Shown: positions 7,903-16,826 of the stretch, piece by piece
Layout: each line of letters opens with the position of its first letter
Numbering within the stretch: position 1 is the first letter of the stretch
From: Marinibactrum halimedae
GTDB taxonomy: Bacteria > Pseudomonadota > Gammaproteobacteria > Pseudomonadales > Cellvibrionaceae
Reading direction: 5' to 3'
DNA length: 46,692 bases
NCBI RefSeq assembly: GCF_021234875.1
Contig: NZ_JAJQVM010000035.1
Location: 1 to 46,692 of the forward strand
Program-made: the position numbers and the translations under genes
The notes under the pieces: model-generated
Database searches by the model: none
Told to the model about the DNA's origin: nothing
What the model saw: the letters and a program-made list of their open reading frames with translations, nothing else

Positions 7903-7957
7903 GGTAAAAACGCGTCGGTAAAAACGAATCGATAAAAACGATTTGGCAAAACGATGG
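7903..7957. repeat. 14-bp degenerate tandem repeat, 3-4 copies
   Basis: GGTAAAAACGCGTC (7903), GGTAAAAACGAATC (7917), GATAAAAACGATTT (7931) and a weaker fourth copy at 7945 run head to tail. All are non-coding. Confidence 0.85.
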
Positions 7958-8072
7958 CATTTCCACCAGTTTTCAGGCCGAGTATGACGATCATTACGAT
8001 TATCCTGATATGAATTACCAATAACAACAAAGAGCCTTATTGCTTAAATTAATAAACCTTATTTGGAGGCAT

Positions 8073-11000
8073 TTACCCGATCAATCGCCGTTGCAGAGGA
8101 ACGTACTCAAAATGATCGAGGTTGGGAAAGTATAAGCCTGCAATGACAGTGGTATTTTCCATGGCCTGAAATAGTTGTGTGTAGTTGGCCAATTGCGTGC
8201 GATAGGTAGTGGCTTCTCGTTCGATAAAGGTTTCTTGGGTTTCTCCTGGTGTGGGTACGGCGCTTTTGTAATCAATAATCCACCGGACTTTTCGTGCTCT
8301 GGGCAGGTTCAATGGCAGGTGTTGCCCTGTGAGGTGTTGGGGTATCGCCGCCACGAAGGTTCGATCAATCACAAAATGCCGTTGTTTAACGTTGTGCCAC
8401 AGCGCCAGTTCTGTGGCGCTGTTTTGGTGAGAGCGATCCAAAATCCATTGCCCAACAGGGGAATGCAGTGCTCGACGTGCGGGAGAGAGCACATCCATCA
8501 CCGCATCGGGCAGTTGTAATTCACTTACCCCACGTTGTCGCAGTTGGCTTTCTACCCAATGGCGTTTTTGAGAAATGCGTTCATCACTCCAATGCTCGAT
8601 GCCGTCTTCGGTAATGTTCTGTAACAGTTGATGCAAAATTGTGCCCGTATGACGGGCCAAGCGATTTAATGAGCCCCGTGGTATTGGCCGGTTCAGCTCT
8701 GTTTCAATAGAGGTTGCTTCAATAGAGGTTGCTTCAATGGGGGTTGCTTCAATGATAGTTTCTACCGGGCTTTGGTACGTTGGATGGCCGATATTGCCTT
8801 CAAAATCAAAGGCTTTGCCCCGATAGCGCGCCAACAAGGATTCTTCCGGCCAACTCGGTGGGGTGTTGTAAATTACCCGGCGAATCTTATGCCAGGCGGC
8901 TAAAGGGTTGGTGGCAGCGGCACTTTGTGCTGCAACGGGTAAAGTGTTGAGGTCAACGTGAGATTCATGATGGAAAGCCGCACCCAGTGTAGGGGAGGGC
9001 GAAGCAATCCGCATTTGTCCTTGAAATGTTGGCCAAATACTCGATAGCAAACTTGCTTCAGAGGGTTTTTTGTACTCAATGGCATCGGGGTCTGGGGAGT
9101 GTTTGGTTGTGGCTTCTTTTACGTGAGCAATGAGATGCAATGTACGAATCGCACGGGTGCAGCCCACATAGAGTAATCGAGTGGCTTCAAAGCGCTGCTT
9201 TTTTTCTTTTTCTTGATGAATAAATTCATACAGGGGTGAGTTGCTTTGCCCTCGTTGGCCCAATGAGGCCAGCAATAGCCAGGTTTCACCAGATTGGGTT
9301 AGATAGTGTTGCCACTGGAGCAGATCTTTGGTGTTGGCTCGGCTGCCACGATCCAGCCCTGGTAAAATGACGTGATCAAACTCCAACCCTTTGGATTTAT
9401 GGATGGTCATAATGTGAAGGTTGGGGTCTGCCTCAAGGGAGGGGCGAGCGTAGAGCTTATCCATGGCCCGCTCAAAACTGGCCCAGTCTGAAATCATTCC
9501 GCCTTGATCGTGTTCATCCAATAACTTCCAAAAGGGTTGTAAGTTGTCGATGTCCGACGCTTCCAGAGCGATTCCCCCGCCATTTAATGCCAAAAATGCG
9601 CCTTCTACCCAGTGTCGTAAACGTTTTCGTCCTCGCTGTTGCCAGGTGTCGTTGATGACGCTTGCTAAGGCCATCAGGCGTTGTTGCCCTGGAATAGAGA
9701 GGTTGAGCGCTTCGGCTGTTGGTTGGAGTGTATTGGTTTCTAAGCCCATCGGTTTTTCTAAGACCATAGGCTTTTCTAAGACCATAGGCTCTTCTAAGCC
9801 CATGCGTTCTTTTAAGCCTATGTGTTCTTCAATTATGTACCCTTCGTTCTCGTCTTCATAAACAGACAATGGCGGTGCGTCGAAGAGGTCAAATTGAGCG
9901 ACTTCTGCTGCCGTTGGAGTCTGAGCTTCTAGAGGCGTGGTGGGGGTTAGGGTTTGTATGCCATCCCCCGTGGTAGAAGCCATCGCATCGGCCTTAGGTA
10001 AGGCTTCGTGACAGAGCTGAAGCAGACATTCCAGCACTGTCAGGCGTTTGCGGTCTGTGGTCGATTCGGTGTTATGGTGGGGGTGCTCGTGCAAATACGA
10101 TGAGAGTGACAATAAATCCTGATTATCCAACCCGCACCACGGTGCACGCAGCAGCGCAAACCAGGCGATGTGATCGGTAGGATCGAGCAGAGCGCGGGTT
10201 AATGACAGAGCATCCACAATGGGCATACGCTGATTGAGTGGCTCAATTTCAGTGGCATTGGGTTTGAAACCGGCCCTGTCGAGTGTGCGAAAAATTTCCC
10301 GTAAGTGGGAGCGGTTGCGCACCAATATGGCAACGCTCTCGTCGGGTTTTGTTTTGCGCAGAGTAGTGACGGCATTGAGGACGGTGTGTGCTTCAGTTTG
10401 TCGAGCCTCATCGGTTTGCTCATCGCTAATGACCACTCCGGTGCAAGTGATGTGTTGCGTTATATCCGGGGTTTTCTGATCAAAGGCATTGGCAGGGCTG
10501 TACCGCACCGCCCCTCGGGCAATGTCATCTTGCTTGGGAAAGGCATGGGCAAAGGTGTTATTCACCCAATCGACAATGGCCGATTCACTGCGGAAATTCA
10601 CGGTGAGATCGAGCGGCGTTAATGCCGTATCGCCCACCCCATGGGCACGCACATCCAAAAATAACCCCACATTGGCACCACGAAAGCCATAACACGACTG
10701 CATACCGTCGCCCACGACAAATAAGGTGCGCCCATCATTGGCTTCCCAGCCGTGGGTGAGTCGTTGCAATAATTGCAGTTGGGGCAGGGAGGTATCTTGA
10801 AATTCGTCTACCAAAATGTGTTTGATGCGATAGTCCAATTTCAGCAAGAGTTCGCTGATCTCTACTGGAGCGGCGTCCACACCGTGTTCATCTAAGGTGG
10901 CCGGGCCGCCTAGGGCATCAAGCGCGGCTTGGTTAACTTCGACAAAGTCAGTGGCGCCCCGCTCACCGAACGCCACTTTCAAATGCCCAACTAACAGCGG

Positions 11001-12113
11001 CAGTACTTCCATTAGGCTTTCTAAAAACGCCCACTCTTCATCCCGGTAATGGGCGTTTGGTAAGTCACGAAGCGTTTTCAATAGATCAAGCAACTCGGGT
11101 TGCTCTGCGGATAATTGCCCGATAAGCGCTTGCATAGCTTGCTTGCGAGTGGTCAGTAGCGCTTTGGTTTCTTTGGTATTGCCAGGAGGAAAGCCGATGT
11201 TTTTGTTGAGTTGCTTACGCCATCCACCTTGTTTGGTGGTCAACAACTCGGCGATACCTTGCCAATGAAGGACGTGTTCAGGGTCTGTTGTGGGCAGTGC
11301 GGTGATGCCAAGCAATTGAGCGATGGGGTTGTCAGGGTCAATCGATTGCAATTGTTCGGCGGCAAAGTCACCCAGTAAGGCTAAGTCACTGGCAACGGGT
11401 TGCAGTGCTCTGGCGCATTGAGACAAATGATCTCGGATAACGTGATTGATACCCGCTTCTAACCATTGGCGCTGGTTTCGGCTTTGGATTAGCAACGTGA
11501 GCCATTGATCTCTGGTGGCCAGTAACTGGCACAGCAAACTTTGTAATCGAGAGAGATTGCAATCGAGGTGCATTACCAAACGGCTTAAAGGTGCACAGAA
11601 GTCGGATTCGGGCTTATCCAGCCAGGTGAGTGTCGCTTTTACCGCGTCTTCATAGGCGCGTTCCGGGTTGTCGAGGGTATCCAGATCGGTCCCTAAACCG
11701 CTTTCCAGAGGGAGCTGTTTTGCCAACGAACGACACAGTCCATCGATGGTTTGAATTCTCAAACGGGCTGGATTGTCTGGGAGATGCCAGCCCAGTTGGG
11801 CATCCCGTTCCAGTACGGATTTTGCCAAAGTCCAAGTTTGAGCCGCGTGAGGGTCTTGCGGTTTGGGGCCTTGGGCACTGTGCAAGGCTTTGACAATGCG
11901 GTGGCGCATTTCGGCGGCCGCCTTGCGGGTAAAGGTAATGCACAACACCTCTTCGGGTGATTGGCAATACGCCAGCAAGACGAGGGTTCGTTGAGTGAGT
12001 AGGCCGGTTTTACCAGAACCTGCTGGGGCCGTGACCGCAAAAGAGTGGTCTGCTTGTAAGGCTTTGCGTCTGGCGGCGTGGTCTGCGGGTGCGTGCGTGG
12101 AATGCAGGCTCAT
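8073..12113 (-). CDS. AddA-like UvrD-family helicase with C-terminal nuclease domain
   Basis: This 1346-aa protein is a superfamily 1 ATP-dependent helicase fused to a RecB-family nuclease, the large subunit of a double-strand-break resection enzyme. Walker A is 'APAGSGKT' (Lys35), followed by 'ITFTRKAAAEM' (motif Ia), 'LVDEFQDTS' (motif II, Asp436), 'NFRS' and 'MTIHKSKGLEFDHVILPG'. The nuclease motif 'IDYKS' (Asp1281, Lys1283) is intact. Two low-complexity insertions consist of short in-frame tandem repeats: six-residue units of the (G/V)LEKPM type, and IEAT(S/P) units shortly before the nuclease domain. The gene follows its AddB-like partner by 43 bp. Canonical RecB or AddA is an alternative name; the partner type favours the AddAB-like pair found in pseudomonads and relatives. 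Confidence 0.9.
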   Translation of the reverse strand: MSLHSTHAPADHAARRKALQADHSFAVTAPAGSGKTGLLTQRTLVLLAYCQSPEEVLCITFTRKAAAEMRHRIVKALHSAQGPKPQDPHAAQTWTLAKSVLERDAQLGWHLPDNPARLRIQTIDGLCRSLAKQLPLESGLGTDLDTLDNPERAYEDAVKATLTWLDKPESDFCAPLSRLVMHLDCNLSRLQSLLCQLLATRDQWLTLLIQSRNQRQWLEAGINHVIRDHLSQCARALQPVASDLALLGDFAAEQLQSIDPDNPIAQLLGITALPTTDPEHVLHWQGIAELLTTKQGGWRKQLNKNIGFPPGNTKETKALLTTRKQAMQALIGQLSAEQPELLDLLKTLRDLPNAHYRDEEWAFLESLMEVLPLLVGHLKVAFGERGATDFVEVNQAALDALGGPATLDEHGVDAAPVEISELLLKLDYRIKHILVDEFQDTSLPQLQLLQRLTHGWEANDGRTLFVVGDGMQSCYGFRGANVGLFLDVRAHGVGDTALTPLDLTVNFRSESAIVDWVNNTFAHAFPKQDDIARGAVRYSPANAFDQKTPDITQHITCTGVVISDEQTDEARQTEAHTVLNAVTTLRKTKPDESVAILVRNRSHLREIFRTLDRAGFKPNATEIEPLNQRMPIVDALSLTRALLDPTDHIAWFALLRAPWCGLDNQDLLSLSSYLHEHPHHNTESTTDRKRLTVLECLLQLCHEALPKADAMASTTGDGIQTLTPTTPLEAQTPTAAEVAQFDLFDAPPLSVYEDENEGYIIEEHIGLKERMGLEEPMVLEKPMVLEKPMGLETNTLQPTAEALNLSIPGQQRLMALASVINDTWQQRGRKRLRHWVEGAFLALNGGGIALEASDIDNLQPFWKLLDEHDQGGMISDWASFERAMDKLYARPSLEADPNLHIMTIHKSKGLEFDHVILPGLDRGSRANTKDLLQWQHYLTQSGETWLLLASLGQRGQSNSPLYEFIHQEKEKKQRFEATRLLYVGCTRAIRTLHLIAHVKEATTKHSPDPDAIEYKKPSEASLLSSIWPTFQGQMRIASPSPTLGAAFHHESHVDLNTLPVAAQSAAATNPLAAWHKIRRVIYNTPPSWPEESLLARYRGKAFDFEGNIGHPTYQSPVETIIEATPIEATSIEATSIETELNRPIPRGSLNRLARHTGTILHQLLQNITEDGIEHWSDERISQKRHWVESQLRQRGVSELQLPDAVMDVLSPARRALHSPVGQWILDRSHQNSATELALWHNVKQRHFVIDRTFVAAIPQHLTGQHLPLNLPRARKVRWIIDYKSAVPTPGETQETFIEREATTYRTQLANYTQLFQAMENTTVIAGLYFPNLDHFEYVPLQRRLIG
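8705..8760. repeat. 15-bp in-frame tandem repeat in the helicase gene
   Basis: CAATAGAGGTTGCTT occurs at 8705 and 8720, with a near copy at 8735 and a partial copy at 8750. It encodes IEAT(S/P) units in the linker preceding the nuclease domain. Confidence 0.9.
9740..9829. repeat. 18-bp in-frame tandem repeat, 5 copies, in the helicase gene
   Basis: Five head-to-tail 18-bp units start at 9740, 9758, 9776, 9794 and 9812, of the form CTAAGACCATAGGCTTTT. They encode six-residue repeats such as VLEKPM and GLEEPM in an acidic linker, probably a disordered, length-tolerant insertion. Confidence 0.93.
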
Positions 12114-12160
12114 GGGTTGGGCTCGTCGTGGTTCATGGCGTTTTTTATGGCTTCTTTCAT
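12110..12160 (-). CDS. Possible 16-aa coupling mini-ORF between the AddB- and AddA-like genes
   Basis: An ATG (12160) overlaps the stop codon of the upstream AddB-like gene as ATGA. Sixteen codons later its TGA (12110-12112) overlaps the AddA-like ATG, again as ATGA. It thus exactly bridges the 43-bp gap. The peptide itself need not matter; termination-reinitiation coupling is the likely role, if any. Confidence 0.3.
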   Translation of the reverse strand: MKEAIKNAMNHDEPNP

Positions 12161-14997
12161 GGTGCTTTTATGAAGCTGTCGGTGGCGGCTTGAGTACCTT
12201 GCCACAGGCGCCAGAGGGCGTCTTTTTCGTACCCACGTAACAGTGGCGTGAACGCGGCAAATTGCTGTTGGCTTTGTGGGTGATAATCGTGATTCACCGC
12301 CCAGCCCGACAACACTTCATGGGCGATGTGGGTGAGAGTGAGCTGCCATCGGTGGGTAAGATCATCCCATGAGTCGACCGGCTCTTTGGTTTTGTGTGGG
12401 GCAATCAACCCCGGTATGGCTTGTAGAGTGTCGTCTGTCGACGGCGCTGCAATGCCTTTGAATTCCACAGTCTCGGCATTGAGAATACCAAAGGCGATGC
12501 CCGTGACGGGCTTGGGGTAGACCAAGGCATAGAGGGGCAGTTGAGGGTCAATGGGGCGCTCCCCTAACCAGTGGCTCAAGCTGGGTTTGCCGGTTTTGTA
12601 GTCGATGAGCAAGCCTTCTGCGTTTTGGCCGCTACCGTCACCCTTCACATCGTATCGGTCGATGCGAACACGAATTTCTAAGCCGGCAAAGTGGCCATGA
12701 TAGGCGGTTTCGATGTCTTCTACATGAAATGCGGGGCGCGCTGCATCCAGCGATAACCACCGTGATAACAGCTGGAATTGTCGATCATGCTCCAGTGTGC
12801 GCAATGCAGGTGTTAGGGATCGTGTTTGCCCTGTCAAGGTGTGCATGGCTTTCTGGATGCTGATATGCAGTGTGTCTTCTCGGGCTTGGCTGTCCATGGC
12901 GGTGAGGTGTTCTTGGTCTTGTACTTTACGCCAAAAGTGGGCGAGCGCATCGTGAGTGAGTGTGCCACGGTCTGCTGCTGACAAGTAATCACTGGCTTCT
13001 CTTGGGTCTGGAATGCCCAGTCGGTAGCGCACAAAGGCCCCAAAGGGGTTTAAACATTGGCTTTTGATCAAACTGGCACCGCCGGGTTGTGTGCCAGGGA
13101 GTGTGATGGCCGGTGCCCACTCGCAATCCACCCATTCGAGTCTGGCCTGTTCCCATTGGGCTCGATAGAGCCCGGCGAGGGGCGATTGCAATAGATCTGT
13201 TGGGTGGTCGGGTTGCATCAGCGTTGCCGGGTCGACCAGTGGAATATCCCGAATCAGCGGGCTGGGGTGAGATTCCTGATCATCGCGGGTGTTGGGTGAG
13301 CTGACAACGACGTTGGGGGCGCAGTGTAAATACCGGTCTGTCAGCGCTTTCGCAAAGGTGAGTTCGCGTTCGGCGGTGGCATTCGGGAGGTTGTGTGCTT
13401 GCTGTAAGGCGATCGGTAACAACGGGTTGGTGTTGGGGGGGGCTGGCCAAGTCTGATCACTTAATCCAAACACCCAGCAAAAATCAAATTGCAAGCCCGC
13501 CCCTTCCAATGCACCGAGCACTTGAATGGGCGAGTCGGGCGTTTGGGCTTGGAAGGGCGTGCGTTGGGTGAGCCCTTGTAGCCGTTGAAGCGCATCATGG
13601 TAGGTCAGCGCCGGTGCGGTTAGCCCCAGTGCGGCAAAGGTATCCAACAATCCGTAAAACTGCTCGACTTGCTGGTATTCGTTGCTGTCGAGGCGCCGAT
13701 AGCCTGGCCAATTCAACAGCATTAATTGCGAAAGAAAGGTCTCCGTCCAGCTGTTCGTGCTTTGTTGGGTGGGCAGTCGGCGAAGTTGGCTGTCCAGTTG
13801 CAGCAAACGCTCGCCGGTGTCTGTGGAATCCAGTGCCTGTCGCAATTGTGCCGGCGTAATAAAATCCCGATTTAGGCTTTTCAGTGCCTCAATGGCGGTC
13901 CATCGTGCGTGTTGGTCGGCTGCGCTTCCCCAAAAAGGCGAGGTGAGTAAGCCAATAGCTCGGGGCAATGCAAGGCGTGTGCCCTGCAAACTCAGCAAAT
14001 CAAAGGCAGCTTGTATGATGGGGGCTTGAGACAGAGGTGTCCCGGCGGAAAAGTTAAACGGTAAGGTATAACGCTCATGTTGTGGCGCGAGATAATGTGG
14101 CTCGAAAACTTCTAAGAGGTGTTGTTCAATCTGTTCTCGCACTTGCCCCAGTTGCGTTGCAATGATGCCAATACTGGCGTTGGGGTGGGTGCTTAAGGTG
14201 TGTTTGGCCCAGAGTGCAACGGCGGTCATTTCTTCCTCGGGTGAAGAAAACGTCAATCGTGCCCGTGTGGGCTCTGTGTTGGTGCGGCTACCAGGTACAC
14301 CATGGTGATGAGTCGCCGCCTTCTCGAATAGGGTGTGTATCGCCGGAGGAATATCGTCAAACCCCACAAAAACCAAATCTTGCACCGGACTCAATTGCTC
14401 GGATTCGAACGCCCTCATTAAGTGGGGCAGGCGTTGTTCTGGTGTCAGCCACTGGTGCTGTTTGAGTCTGTCTAGAAACGTGTGTGCCCAACCTTGGAAG
14501 GGAGTAGTGGGGTAGCCGTCGATATCACGTAACGTCAGATTCCAGAGTAAAAGGTGTTTCAGTGCCCGATCGGCATGTTCGGCTAATTTGTCAGGGCGGG
14601 CCATGGGGGCGGAGTCCAGTGCGTCCGTAATGATGTCTTCCCACAACCACTGCCGTTGTTCTGTGCCCAGAGTAATCCACCCTGCCGGAAAGGGTATTGC
14701 TATGTTGTCGTTATCGCGGTTTTTTGTGGAGTGGTCATGGTTTGCAGTGTGGTCATGGTTTGCAGTGCGGTCATAGGTTGCAGTGTGCTGTTCGACCCAC
14801 GTATGCCAGGTTAATTCCAGCCATTCGGATTGTGAAAATACCTGAGGCACCGCAGAGACAGTTTCACCCTTCAGGCGGTGGTGTTCCCCTAATGCTTGTA
14901 ACAATTTGGCTTTTAAGCGGCTATTAGGGGTCAGGATTGTGTGGCCTGCGTCAAGGTGGGCCAGTAATGGGTGTATATCAAATAGGGGTCTGGTCAT
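12157..14997 (-). CDS. AddB-like PD-(D/E)XK nuclease, DNA repair protein
   Basis: This 946-aa partner of the AddA-like helicase has an inactivated helicase-like N-terminal half (no Walker A lysine; it opens 'TILTPNSRLKAKLLQAL') and a C-terminal RecB-type nuclease. The nuclease motifs are 'RGTLTHDALAHFW', 'IRVRIDRYD', 'LLIDYKTGK' (Asp799, Lys801) and 'QLPLYA'. Classical AddB binds an Fe-S cluster through a C-terminal Cys triplet; no such triplet is visible, only a lone Cys in 'SQCLNPFGAFVRYR'. This matches the gammaproteobacterial 'probable DNA repair protein' family rather than Bacillus AddB. A run of six-residue repeats (TANHDH type) lies near residue 75. The gene is first in the pair and likely shares its message with the helicase. 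Confidence 0.85.
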   Translation of the reverse strand: MTRPLFDIHPLLAHLDAGHTILTPNSRLKAKLLQALGEHHRLKGETVSAVPQVFSQSEWLELTWHTWVEQHTATYDRTANHDHTANHDHSTKNRDNDNIAIPFPAGWITLGTEQRQWLWEDIITDALDSAPMARPDKLAEHADRALKHLLLWNLTLRDIDGYPTTPFQGWAHTFLDRLKQHQWLTPEQRLPHLMRAFESEQLSPVQDLVFVGFDDIPPAIHTLFEKAATHHHGVPGSRTNTEPTRARLTFSSPEEEMTAVALWAKHTLSTHPNASIGIIATQLGQVREQIEQHLLEVFEPHYLAPQHERYTLPFNFSAGTPLSQAPIIQAAFDLLSLQGTRLALPRAIGLLTSPFWGSAADQHARWTAIEALKSLNRDFITPAQLRQALDSTDTGERLLQLDSQLRRLPTQQSTNSWTETFLSQLMLLNWPGYRRLDSNEYQQVEQFYGLLDTFAALGLTAPALTYHDALQRLQGLTQRTPFQAQTPDSPIQVLGALEGAGLQFDFCWVFGLSDQTWPAPPNTNPLLPIALQQAHNLPNATAERELTFAKALTDRYLHCAPNVVVSSPNTRDDQESHPSPLIRDIPLVDPATLMQPDHPTDLLQSPLAGLYRAQWEQARLEWVDCEWAPAITLPGTQPGGASLIKSQCLNPFGAFVRYRLGIPDPREASDYLSAADRGTLTHDALAHFWRKVQDQEHLTAMDSQAREDTLHISIQKAMHTLTGQTRSLTPALRTLEHDRQFQLLSRWLSLDAARPAFHVEDIETAYHGHFAGLEIRVRIDRYDVKGDGSGQNAEGLLIDYKTGKPSLSHWLGERPIDPQLPLYALVYPKPVTGIAFGILNAETVEFKGIAAPSTDDTLQAIPGLIAPHKTKEPVDSWDDLTHRWQLTLTHIAHEVLSGWAVNHDYHPQSQQQFAAFTPLLRGYEKDALWRLWQGTQAATDSFIKAP
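14731..14784. repeat. 18-bp in-frame tandem repeat, 3 copies, in the AddB-like gene
   Basis: GTGGTCATGGTTTGCAGT occurs at 14731 and 14749, and with two changes at 14767. It encodes TANHDH-type six-residue units in the N-terminal region. Confidence 0.93.
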
Positions 14998-15054
14998 CAG
15001 TGGGAGTATCGCTTGAATGTGTCTGTAAAAGTAGCGCTATTAATGGGCGAAGGC

Positions 15055-16026
15055 TTATTGAGAGGCCCCATCATCAAGATCTGATTCACGAAAACCGAAC
15101 TCATTAAAACCGAGTTCACTACAAGCGCTATCGGTACAGGCCAGCTCATTTTCTTTTGGGGGCGCTGTAGAGAAGGGTAAATCTACCAATGACCAAGTGG
15201 CGCAAAACCACGTCCCCAATTGAGCCATAAGCGCTTCAGCCTTGAGCGGAGGGGCAGTAAACAACGCTTGGTAATGGGGGGGCGTGGTAATGGACGATTC
15301 AACTCGACGGTCTGAAAGAGAGGTTTGAGCTTTCATGACTCGCTGTTCTTCTACCAAAAACTGTACCCGTCGTGCAATGGCATCGCCGGAATCCACCCAG
15401 TGCGTAATGTTTGGCAGAACACGCTTAAGGTCAGCCTCCAGAAGAGGAAAGTGGGTACAGGCCAGCACCATGGTGTCCATCTCAGGGAAGCGCGGGTGCG
15501 CACTAAAAGGGGCTAATACGGAGGTGAGTTGAGTCAGAGAGGGCGGATTATTGCGCAGCTTTTCCTCCGCAAGTCCTACTAACGCTTTACTGCCTACGGG
15601 GATCACCGTGCAGTCATTGGCAAACTCTTGAATTAACCCATCGGTGTATTGACGGTTGACGGTGCCTTGCGTGGCCAAAAGACCAATCACTTTGCTATCT
15701 GACAATCGAGCCGCCGGCTTTACGGCGGGTACGACCCCGACCACGGGTTGTGTTAATAATGATCGCAACGTAGGTAGAGCAATGGTACTAGCGCTGTTGC
15801 AGCCCACCACAATGATATCGTAATGAGCTCGCTGGCAGAGATGGCCGACCACTGACTCAATGCGTGCAATTAATTCATCTTCTGATTTTTCACCATAGGG
15901 GAAAGCGGCGTTGTCGGCGGCAAACGTGATATGAGCCGAAGGAAGCCGCGTTTTGATGTGTTTGACGATACTCAATCCGCCAACGCCGGAATCGAAAACA
16001 AGAATACGAGGCTGAAGATTCATCAT
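15055..16026 (-). CDS. murI: Glutamate racemase
   Basis: This cytoplasmic enzyme interconverts L- and D-glutamate, supplying D-Glu for peptidoglycan. The two catalytic cysteines are present in their family contexts: 'VVGCNSAST' (Cys76) and 'LACTHFPL' (Cys190). The N terminus shows the substrate-binding 'VFDSGVGGLSI' and 'AADNAAFPYG'. At 323 aa it is longer than typical racemases (about 265-285) because of an acidic C-terminal tail from about residue 285, which contains a 15-bp in-frame duplication encoding ELGF-NEFGF. The start is MM at 16025-16026 and no clear ribosome binding site is visible. Its upstream region is occupied by an unusual tandem array (16125-16279). Confidence 0.93.
   Translation of the reverse strand: MMNLQPRILVFDSGVGGLSIVKHIKTRLPSAHITFAADNAAFPYGEKSEDELIARIESVVGHLCQRAHYDIIVVGCNSASTIALPTLRSLLTQPVVGVVPAVKPAARLSDSKVIGLLATQGTVNRQYTDGLIQEFANDCTVIPVGSKALVGLAEEKLRNNPPSLTQLTSVLAPFSAHPRFPEMDTMVLACTHFPLLEADLKRVLPNITHWVDSGDAIARRVQFLVEEQRVMKAQTSLSDRRVESSITTPPHYQALFTAPPLKAEALMAQLGTWFCATWSLVDLPFSTAPPKENELACTDSACSELGFNEFGFRESDLDDGASQ
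15091..15120. repeat. 15-bp in-frame duplication in the murI tail
   Basis: AAAACCGAACTCATT (15091-15105) is followed by AAAACCGAGTTCACT (15106-15120). It lies in the non-conserved C-terminal tail of the racemase. Confidence 0.75.
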
Positions 16027-16124
16027 TTATGGTTAGTAATGGGGGTGCCCGTGTGATTGAAAAAGCCTGCAAGTAAAGCAGATCAGTGTATGGGGCTGAC
16101 GTATTTATTGACGAGCCGACGTAG

Positions 16125-16279
16125 TGTTGTATCAATGCACTGTTGTACCAATGCATGTTGTATCAATGTAGCGTTATACAAATGCATGTTGTATCAATGT
16201 AGCGTTATACAAATGACGTAGCACTGTATAAATGTAGCGCTGTATAAATAATGCTATACAAATAGCGTTATACAAATGG
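16125..16279. repeat. 155-bp degenerate tandem array upstream of murI, about 10 units
   Basis: Units of 14-17 bp, of the types TGTTGTATCAATGTA and GCGTTATACAAATG, alternate head to tail. A 31-bp pair of units is duplicated perfectly. It is non-coding and lies between the murI start and the end of the TPR gene, in the presumed murI leader or promoter region. Confidence 0.92.
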
Positions 16280-16313
16280 AAAGCATTAATCATAGTGCAG
16301 GCGTTCGAGTTTG

Positions 16314-16748
16314 CTATGCACTGTGTTCGCCAATGAGATCATTAATGCTGTCTAAATATTGAGCCGGCTGATTGTCAAACATCATTCTGCCCCCCGAATG
16401 ATAGGCCTTTAATAGCTCTTTACGGGCGTGAGTTAACTCTTGCATTTCGTACAACGCCTGGCCCAATCGTAAATGCACAAAGGGGTTTCCATTGATGTCT
16501 GGGCAGTGCAAACATGAGCGCAGCGCATGAACCGCTTGTTGAAATTTACCGCTTCGGTAATAGGTGTCGCCAATGGCGGTTAATACCCAGCCGGCCTCTA
16601 TCCAATCGGTTTGTGGTTTGGGTAAGAGCAACCAAGCTTGGTAGAATGCTCGCAGAGCGGCCTCAAAGTCCTCAGTATCGTAGTAACGATACCCTTCGGC
16701 GCAGAGTTCTTTTAATTGTGTGTTAACGCTTTCGTCGAGTGCAGGCAT
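16314..16748 (-). CDS. TPR-repeat protein
   Basis: This 144-aa protein is predicted to be all-helical with tetratricopeptide-like pairs: 'GYRYYDTEDFEAALRAFYQAW' (residues 19-39), 'AIGDTYYRSGKFQQAVHALRSC' (58-79) and 'LRLGQALYEMQELTHARKEL' (93-112). The positions of small and aromatic residues follow the TPR pattern. No signal peptide or membrane helix is seen, so a cytoplasmic protein-binding role is likely; the partner is unknown. It resembles short hypothetical TPR proteins of gammaproteobacteria. It is divergent from rmuC, with 78 bp between the start codons, so a shared promoter region is expected. Confidence 0.75.
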   Translation of the reverse strand: MPALDESVNTQLKELCAEGYRYYDTEDFEAALRAFYQAWLLLPKPQTDWIEAGWVLTAIGDTYYRSGKFQQAVHALRSCLHCPDINGNPFVHLRLGQALYEMQELTHARKELLKAYHSGGRMMFDNQPAQYLDSINDLIGEHSA

Positions 16749-16826
16749 AGAAAAGCTTTCAATGTCGTGGGCGTTTCAATGTTGAGGTCATAATAGCAAA
16801 AGTGCATAAAATGAAAATACCAGCGT

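Noticed and set aside
16125-16279. CRISPR array
   Set aside because: The units are contiguous and degenerate, without unique spacers or nearby cas genes.
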